Source of the DNA: Bacillota bacterium
GTDB taxonomy: Bacteria; Bacillota; Dethiobacteria; SKNC01
NCBI GenBank assembly: GCA_007120745.1
Contig: SKNC01000091.1
Location: forward strand, 1 to 59,963
Direction of reading: 5' to 3'
Length of the DNA: 59,963 bases
The position numbers were made by a program, and so were the translations under genes. How positions within the stretch are numbered: position 1 is the first letter of the stretch; each line of letters begins with the position of its first letter. Shown here one piece after another: positions 54,259-59,963 of this stretch. The notes under the pieces are model-generated. The model was not told the origin of the DNA and ran no database searches. It saw only the letters and a list, made by a program, of their open reading frames with translations.

Positions 54259-55074
54259 ATGTGGGAACAGGTCCAGAATCTTGTGATGCAATTCGGATGG
54301 CGGGATGTTCTGGATATTGCCATTATTGCTTTCATTCTTTATAAATTAATTATTATGATCAGGGGTACCCGGGCAGTTCAGCTTTTGAAGGGTTTAATTC
54401 TTCTGCTCATTGCCACGGTGGCCGTTCGACAGTTGGGTTTAACTGCCATTGACTGGGTGCTGCGGCAGGTAATGACCATCGGGATAATTGCCATACCCAT
54501 TGTTTTTCAACCGGAACTCAGGAGAGGGTTGGAACAGCTGGGCAGGGGCAAAATTTTTGTACGGACTTCTTATCAGTGTGCAGAAAGAGATATAGAACAA
54601 AGCATTGAGGAAATTATTAAGGGAATTCAGGTTCTGGTAAAAAACAGAATCGGGGCCCTCATCGTCTTTGAAAGGCAGACAGGTATTAATGAATTTATTG
54701 AAACAGGGATTCGTATTGACAGCCTGGTATCAGCAGAACTCTTGATTAACATTTTTATGCCCCGGACACCGCTGCATGACGGAGCGGTAATCATCCGGGG
54801 AAACCGGGTCATGGCTGCCGGCTGCTATCTTCCCCTGACGGAGAATCCTCATCTCAGCAAAGAACTGGGCACCCGTCATCGGGCGGCTCTGGGTATCTCA
54901 GAACAATCTGATGCTGTTTCCATTATTGTTTCTGAAGAGACCGGGACCGTATCCCTGGCCAACAACGGAAAACTAACCCGCTACCTGGATAACAAAACCC
55001 TGGAAAAAATGTTGTTAAACTTGTTTAAACCCACTTCTAACGGCAATTATTTCTGGCAGTGGAGGTCCTCGTAA
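54259..55074 (+). CDS. cdaA: Diadenylate cyclase CdaA
   Basis: TPLHDGAVII (DGA) and GTRHRAALGISEQSDAVSIIVSEETG (RHR) motifs. Confidence 0.96.
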   Translation: MWEQVQNLVMQFGWRDVLDIAIIAFILYKLIIMIRGTRAVQLLKGLILLLIATVAVRQLGLTAIDWVLRQVMTIGIIAIPIVFQPELRRGLEQLGRGKIFVRTSYQCAERDIEQSIEEIIKGIQVLVKNRIGALIVFERQTGINEFIETGIRIDSLVSAELLINIFMPRTPLHDGAVIIRGNRVMAAGCYLPLTENPHLSKELGTRHRAALGISEQSDAVSIIVSEETGTVSLANNGKLTRYLDNKTLEKMLLNLFKPTSNGNYFWQWRSS

Positions 55075-56013
55075 ATGATTGACCGCCTGTTACAAAACAA
55101 TACTGCGGCAAAAATAATTTCCATCTTTTTAGCCTTTATCTTATGGTTTTATATTACCGGAGATACGAGGGATCCTGGCCCAATGGAAAGCAGCAGGACC
55201 TTTGATAGGCTTCCTATTGCCGTGTACAATCTGGCCGACTTTCATGCAATTACGGAAATGGAGAGAGAAGTGGATATTGTTTTACGGGGAACATCAGAAG
55301 ACCTGGCCAACATTACACCGGACAACCTGGATATTTATGTAGACCTCAGTGGTTTAGGGGAGGGGGAACACACGGTGCGGGTCAGAACCAGTATTCCTCC
55401 CGATGTGAAAATACAAAATATCTCCCCTTCATCCATCACTGTGGTAATTGAAGAAATAGTTACCAGCCAGCTGGATGTGATTCCCGTCCTGATGGGTGAA
55501 CCCGGTGAAGGATTTATCACCGGGGAGGTTACTGTAGAACCTCAATACGTGATGGTCAAGGGTACCCGAAATGTACTGTCCCAGATTAATGAAGTGGTAG
55601 TTATGATTGATGTGGAGGGCGCTGTTGAACCAGTCAGACAGAGCCTTCCCGTCACAGCCCTGGATGCCCAGGGTAGAGAGATAGATGAAGCAGAGATCGA
55701 GCCTGAGGAAGTTGAAGTGAACGTGGATATCCTCTTACCGGAGGCTGAGTTCCCCATAGAAGTTGTTTGGGAAGGAGAACTGCCTGAAAACTTTGAGATT
55801 AAGGAAGTTTCCAAAGAGCCCAATAGAGTGACACTTTCTGGCTTAGGGGAAATATTGGATTCTATAGAAGCCGTAGAAACTCTACCCATTGATCTTACGG
55901 GCCGGGAGGAGAGCTTTACCTACGAAGTGGAACTGGAGCTTCCAGAGGGGACAAGCATAAAAAATGATAGTAAAATTGTAGTAAATGTAGTAATTGGCAC
56001 GGTTGAGGAATAA
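55075..56013 (+). CDS. cdaR: YbbR-domain protein CdaR
   Basis: N-terminal TM followed by repeated YbbR domains; between cdaA and glmM. Confidence 0.93.
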   Translation: MIDRLLQNNTAAKIISIFLAFILWFYITGDTRDPGPMESSRTFDRLPIAVYNLADFHAITEMEREVDIVLRGTSEDLANITPDNLDIYVDLSGLGEGEHTVRVRTSIPPDVKIQNISPSSITVVIEEIVTSQLDVIPVLMGEPGEGFITGEVTVEPQYVMVKGTRNVLSQINEVVVMIDVEGAVEPVRQSLPVTALDAQGREIDEAEIEPEEVEVNVDILLPEAEFPIEVVWEGELPENFEIKEVSKEPNRVTLSGLGEILDSIEAVETLPIDLTGREESFTYEVELELPEGTSIKNDSKIVVNVVIGTVEE

Positions 56014-56052
56014 TATATGGTATAATAGTGGAAGTTTAGGAGGAAATATTCA

Positions 56053-57393
56053 ATGGGTCAGCTTTTTGGAACAGATGGAATCAGGGGCGTAGCCAATAGA
56101 GACCTTACCGCCGAACTGGTTTATAAAATAACCAGGGCCGGAACCTATCTTATAACCCGGGGAGAAGAGCAGCCTTTCATGGTGGTAGGAAAAGATACCA
56201 GAATTTCCGGAGACATGCTGGAAGGTTCCATTATATCGGGCATAACCTCTCTGGGGGTTAATGTTTATACGGTGGGCATTATGTCAACACCCGGCGTCGC
56301 TTACCTCATTAAAAACTTGGGAGCCCGGGGGGGCGTGATGATTTCTGCCTCTCATAATCCGTTGGAGGACAACGGGATAAAATTTTTTAATGCAGAAGGC
56401 TTTAAACTCAGCGATGACCAGGAAAAAAAAATAGAAGAGCTTTATTACTCCGAAGTGGATGACCTTCCCCGTCCTGTGGGTACAGAGGTGGGACGGGTCT
56501 ACCCGCTGCAGGATTCTGAACGTCGATATGTGGATTACTTGAAACAGGTGAGTCCGGTTGATTTGACAGGCTATAAAATAGTTCTGGACTGTGCCAACGG
56601 TGCAGTTTATAGTACAGCTCCCCTGCTTTTCAAGGAGCTGGGGGCAGAAGTGGTGGTGCTAAACGACTGCGCAGATGGAAAAGACATCAACGCAAACTGC
56701 GGTTCCACTCATCCTGAGGTGGTGGCAGAGGCAGTGAAGAGCAGCGGAGCCGATGCAGGGTTCTCCTTTGATGGAGACGGCGACCGTTTGATAGCTGTGG
56801 ATGATCAGGGAAATGTGGTTGATGGTGATTTTATTTTGGCCATCTGTGGAAAGCATTTAAAGGAAAAAGGCCAGCTGAAAAAGAATACTATTGTTACCAC
56901 GGTCATGAGCAACCTGGGACTGGACCTGGCAGCCCGGGAACAAGGCTTTGAACTGATTAAGACGAAAGTGGGGGACCGGTATGTTTTGGAAACCATGCTT
57001 TCAGGGGAATATAACTTTGGAGGAGAGCAGTCCGGACATGTTATTTTCTTAGATTATAATACCACCGGAGACGGCATCCTGTCTGCCCTGCAGCTGACCC
57101 GGGTCCTGGTTGAGCAAAATAAACCCCTGTCTCAGCTGAAGGGAATGATGATGAAGCTTCCCCAGGTCTTAAAAAATGCCAGGGTCAAAAAAATAGGTTA
57201 TTTTCCCGATAACCCGCGTATTAATGAGGCTGTTTTGGCGGCTGAAAAAAAGTTGGGAAGCGCCGGCAGGGTATTGGTGCGGCCCTCGGGAACAGAACCC
57301 CTGGTCAGAGTAATGCTGGAGGGTCAAAATGAAGAGGTACTGCATATAATGGCAGAAGAGATAGTAAACGTGATTAAAGAAGAACTGTCTTAA
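56053..57393 (+). CDS. glmM: Phosphoglucosamine mutase
   Basis: GTDGIRGVANRDLT; GVMISASHNPLEDNGIK; FDGDGDRLIAVD. Confidence 0.98.
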   Translation: MGQLFGTDGIRGVANRDLTAELVYKITRAGTYLITRGEEQPFMVVGKDTRISGDMLEGSIISGITSLGVNVYTVGIMSTPGVAYLIKNLGARGGVMISASHNPLEDNGIKFFNAEGFKLSDDQEKKIEELYYSEVDDLPRPVGTEVGRVYPLQDSERRYVDYLKQVSPVDLTGYKIVLDCANGAVYSTAPLLFKELGAEVVVLNDCADGKDINANCGSTHPEVVAEAVKSSGADAGFSFDGDGDRLIAVDDQGNVVDGDFILAICGKHLKEKGQLKKNTIVTTVMSNLGLDLAAREQGFELIKTKVGDRYVLETMLSGEYNFGGEQSGHVIFLDYNTTGDGILSALQLTRVLVEQNKPLSQLKGMMMKLPQVLKNARVKKIGYFPDNPRINEAVLAAEKKLGSAGRVLVRPSGTEPLVRVMLEGQNEEVLHIMAEEIVNVIKEELS

Positions 57394-57546
57394 TCATGGG
57401 TGCTTTGTTGTAAAGAACTTCAGAAGAAAGGGGTGAACTGTAAAGAACCAGCGGTAAGGATTTATAGTATGTGGTGTTTTATTTAGCAGGACTATTCATA
57501 ATATCTTTTTATGAAAAATCCGGATTAAATCAATTTATATTATTAA

Positions 57547-57735
57547 AGCGCCAGAACATGTCTGAAGCATGTTGACGAGGAGGAGGTTTATCGAGTTTTT
57601 CGGCGGGTGCCTCCCGGTCTGCCACGACCGTTAAAAATTCTTTAAAACTGGGGAGTGATCCCCAGGACAAAGGGAATTGGGTGGATAATCCGGAAAAGGG
57701 TTGAACCCGTTTTACATCTATGTAAACCGGGCGAC
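57547..57735 (+). ncRNA. glmS ribozyme (glucosamine-6-phosphate riboswitch-ribozyme)
   Basis: agcgccagaacatg..catgttgacgaggaggaggtttatcgagtttttcggcgggtgcctcccggt..ctggggagtgatccccaggacaaagggaa matches the recognisable conserved core; inferred cleavage 5' of G57548; 3' boundary approximate. Confidence 0.95.
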
Positions 57736-57817
57736 CTGATTTGCGGATTTTCTTTTTGCAGTCATTTATAACTATAAGCTTCAAATTTCTATAAATATAA
57801 ATGGGGGTAATCAAAAG

Positions 57818-59650
57818 ATGTGTGGAATCGTTGGATACATTGGAACTCAACAGGCCTGTCCTATATTGATCGAAGGTTTAAAAAAATTGGAATACCGCGG
57901 ATATGATTCTGCAGGAGTTGCCCTCCTGAACGGGGGGTATATAGACATAATAAAAACAGTGGGGAGGCTTTATGACCTGGAACAAAAACTAGATGGGGTT
58001 TCACCTGAGGGCAGCATGGGAATCGGGCATACCCGTTGGGCTACCCACGGACGCCCCTCGGACGTTAATTCTCATCCCCACAAAGCCTGCGATAGTGATT
58101 TTGTGGTGGTGCACAATGGAATCGTGGAAAACTACCTGGAGTTAAAGGGTTGGCTCACTGCCCGGGGGCACGTTTTTTGCTCCGAAACAGATACAGAGGT
58201 GTTAGCCCATCTGGTAGAAAACTATTACCAGGGTGACCTGCTGGAGGCTGTACGGAAAGCGGTTTCTAAAGTGGAAGGTTCGTATGCCATGGCAGTAATG
58301 TCCGACCGGGAAAAAGATAAAATTGTATGCGTAAGGAAGGAAAGTCCCCTGGTCATCGGACTGGGGAACGGAGAGCAGTTTATCGCCTCGGATATTCCGG
58401 CAATTCTCAATCATACCCGGGAAACCTATATTATGGATGACGGAGAAATTGCCGTGGTTCAAATTGATGATGTTTCAATTTACAATGGAAGCGGAAGTAA
58501 AGTAAATAAACAGGTATTCAAAGTGAACTGGGATCAGCAGGCGGCGGAAAAGGGAGGTTTTGAGCACTTTATGCTCAAGGAAATCTATGAACAGCCTCCA
58601 GCCATCAAAGATACTTTGAAGGATCGTCTGAACGTTCTCGATTACAAAGTAGAACTTAAGGAACTCAGCCTGGAGAACCAGTACCTGAAAAACCTCAATA
58701 AAATATTCATTGTAGCCTGCGGCACCGCGTATCATGCAGGGCTCATCGGAAAACATGTGATAGAAAAGATGACCCGCATACCCGTCGAGGTGGAGCTGGC
58801 TTCCGAATACCGGTACCGGGACCCTATCATTGACCCGGAAAAAAATTTAGTGATGGTAATCAGCCAGTCTGGAGAAACGGCAGATACCCTGGCAGCCATG
58901 AAACTTTCTAAAGGAATGGGGGCCAAAGTGCTGGCGGTGACCAATGTAGTGGGAAGTTCCGTATCCCGGGAGGCAGACTCTGTTATTTATACCTGGGCAG
59001 GCCCAGAGATTGCCGTGGCTTCCACAAAAGCTTATATAACCCAGTTGGTAGCCATGTATCTTTGGGGATTGCACATAGCTCAGTTAAAAGAAACCCTCTC
59101 CCGGGATCAGGTTACAAAAATCATAGATGGTTTGAGACGCATTCCCAGTCAGGTTCAGGCCATCCTGGAGCAGGCACCAAAGGTTGAAAACATCGCTGAA
59201 ACTGTCCATCAAAAGGAAGATCTTTTCTTCATAGGAAGGGGCCTGGACTACGCCGTAGCCCAGGAGGGTTCACTGAAGTTGAAGGAAATATCCTATATCC
59301 ATGCGGAAGCCTATGCAGCGGGGGAACTAAAGCACGGCACCCTGGCCCTGGTTACCGAGGATACACCGGTAATGGCAGTAATAACTCAAAAAGATATATA
59401 TGAAAAGACCCTGAGCAACATTAAAGAAGTCAAGGCCCGGGATGCGTATGTAATTGCGGTAACCGTTAAAAGCAATCAATCCATAGAAAGTGAAGTGGAC
59501 GAAGTGTTTTACGTCCCTGAAAATGAAAATATCCTGATGCCCCTTTTGACCGTTGTACCCCTTCAGCTTTTGGCTTACTACGCCGCTCTAATGAGGGGCT
59601 GTGACGTCGATAAGCCCAGAAATTTGGCCAAAAGCGTTACTGTGGAATAA
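57818..59650 (+). CDS. glmS: Glutamine--fructose-6-phosphate aminotransferase (isomerizing)
   Basis: MCGIVGYIGTQQACPILIEGLKKLEYRGYDSAGVAL; C-terminal DKPRNLAKSVTVE. Confidence 0.99.
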   Translation: MCGIVGYIGTQQACPILIEGLKKLEYRGYDSAGVALLNGGYIDIIKTVGRLYDLEQKLDGVSPEGSMGIGHTRWATHGRPSDVNSHPHKACDSDFVVVHNGIVENYLELKGWLTARGHVFCSETDTEVLAHLVENYYQGDLLEAVRKAVSKVEGSYAMAVMSDREKDKIVCVRKESPLVIGLGNGEQFIASDIPAILNHTRETYIMDDGEIAVVQIDDVSIYNGSGSKVNKQVFKVNWDQQAAEKGGFEHFMLKEIYEQPPAIKDTLKDRLNVLDYKVELKELSLENQYLKNLNKIFIVACGTAYHAGLIGKHVIEKMTRIPVEVELASEYRYRDPIIDPEKNLVMVISQSGETADTLAAMKLSKGMGAKVLAVTNVVGSSVSREADSVIYTWAGPEIAVASTKAYITQLVAMYLWGLHIAQLKETLSRDQVTKIIDGLRRIPSQVQAILEQAPKVENIAETVHQKEDLFFIGRGLDYAVAQEGSLKLKEISYIHAEAYAAGELKHGTLALVTEDTPVMAVITQKDIYEKTLSNIKEVKARDAYVIAVTVKSNQSIESEVDEVFYVPENENILMPLLTVVPLQLLAYYAALMRGCDVDKPRNLAKSVTVE

Positions 59651-59794
59651 GTTAGTCTGCCTTGAAAACCTAATAATTATTATGTGGAGGTCTATAGATA
59701 CCAAATTTAATAATATTACATTTCAAAATGGGGAGATTATAAAGAAACTAGATAAAATTAAATAAAAAAATAGCTATAATTGATCCGATTACTG

Positions 59795-59819
59795 GTCACA
59801 TTTAGATCGAAAATGTGAC
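59795..59819. promoter_or_regulatory. Perfect 9-bp inverted repeat, candidate operator or stem-loop
   Basis: GTCACATTT agatcga AAATGTGAC immediately upstream of candidate -35. Confidence 0.55.
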
Positions 59820-59820
59820 A

Positions 59821-59850
59821 TTGTAAAAATAGTTAGGAAAGGGGTATAAT
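59821..59850 (+). promoter_or_regulatory. Candidate promoter of hicB-like gene
   Basis: TTGTAA (59821-59826), 18-nt spacer, TATAAT (59845-59850). Confidence 0.55.
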
Positions 59851-59870
59851 TAAATTTGGAGGTGATTGGT

Positions 59871-59963
59871 GTGAGAAGCTATCCCGTAATTATTGAACAG
59901 GATGAGACCGGCTACGTTGTATCTTGCCCTGTTTTTAAAGGATGTTATTCTCAAGGGGATACA
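59871..59963 (+). CDS. HicB-family antitoxin-like protein, truncated by window end
   Basis: GTG start after ggaggtgattggt; MRSYPVIIEQDETGYVVSCPVFKGCYSQGDT matches HicB N-terminus. Confidence 0.8.
   Translation, partial: MRSYPVIIEQDETGYVVSCPVFKGCYSQGDT

Noticed and set aside
57409-57448. 10-bp direct repeat TGTAAAGAAC (57409-57418 and 57439-57448) upstream of the glmS ribozyme
   Set aside because: Only two copies 30 bp apart in an AT-rich region; too weak to call a regulatory site without comparative data.
57530-57850. 106-aa antisense ORF overlapping the glmS leader
   Set aside because: Explained by conserved glmS ribozyme sequence on the + strand; no family resemblance.
59684-59767. Possible 27-aa ORF MWRSIDTKFNNITFQNGEIIKKLDKIK downstream of glmS
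   Set aside because: No convincing RBS, AT-rich intergenic region, no recognisable family.

Overview
The window is a mostly + strand block of core genes from a Gram-positive, spore-forming Clostridia-like bacterium. The order of features is: apbE / NusG-II protein / Gx transporter; maf-radC-mreBCD-mrdA-rodA; a SpoIVFA-like LytM protein and a SpoIVFB-like M50 protease; the TIGR03960/DUF2344 pair and RNase E/G; rpoB-rpoC-L7Ae-rpsL-rpsG-fusA-tuf; a nearly complete S10-spc-alpha ribosomal superoperon, with adk missing between secY and map; ecfA1-ecfA2-ecfT-truA-rplM-rpsI; two half-size chromate transporters on the - strand; cwlD; a MEMO-AMMECR1 fusion with its radical SAM partner; an alanine:cation symporter; cdaA-cdaR-glmM; a glmS ribozyme and glmS; and the start of a HicB-like gene cut by the window end. 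I see no CRISPR array, prophage, tRNA, rRNA or obvious IS transposase. I do not see a clearly new multi-gene system. The items I consider most worth a second look are: (i) a family of intergenic GGGACGGTTCT/AGAACCGTCCC palindromic repeats, with inverted pairs flanking truA and bounding an AT-rich intergenic segment; (ii) a ~133-residue, roughly half-acidic C-terminal extension of RpoB; (iii) an unusual rng->rpoB junction lacking rplU/rpmA and rplKAJL; (iv) a SpoIVFB-like protease with HDxxH in place of HExxH beside a LytM partner lacking catalytic His residues; (v) the poorly understood AmmeMemoRadiSam pair; (vi) a palindrome overlapping the promoter of the HicB-like gene. All family calls come from reading the translations; no database search was run.
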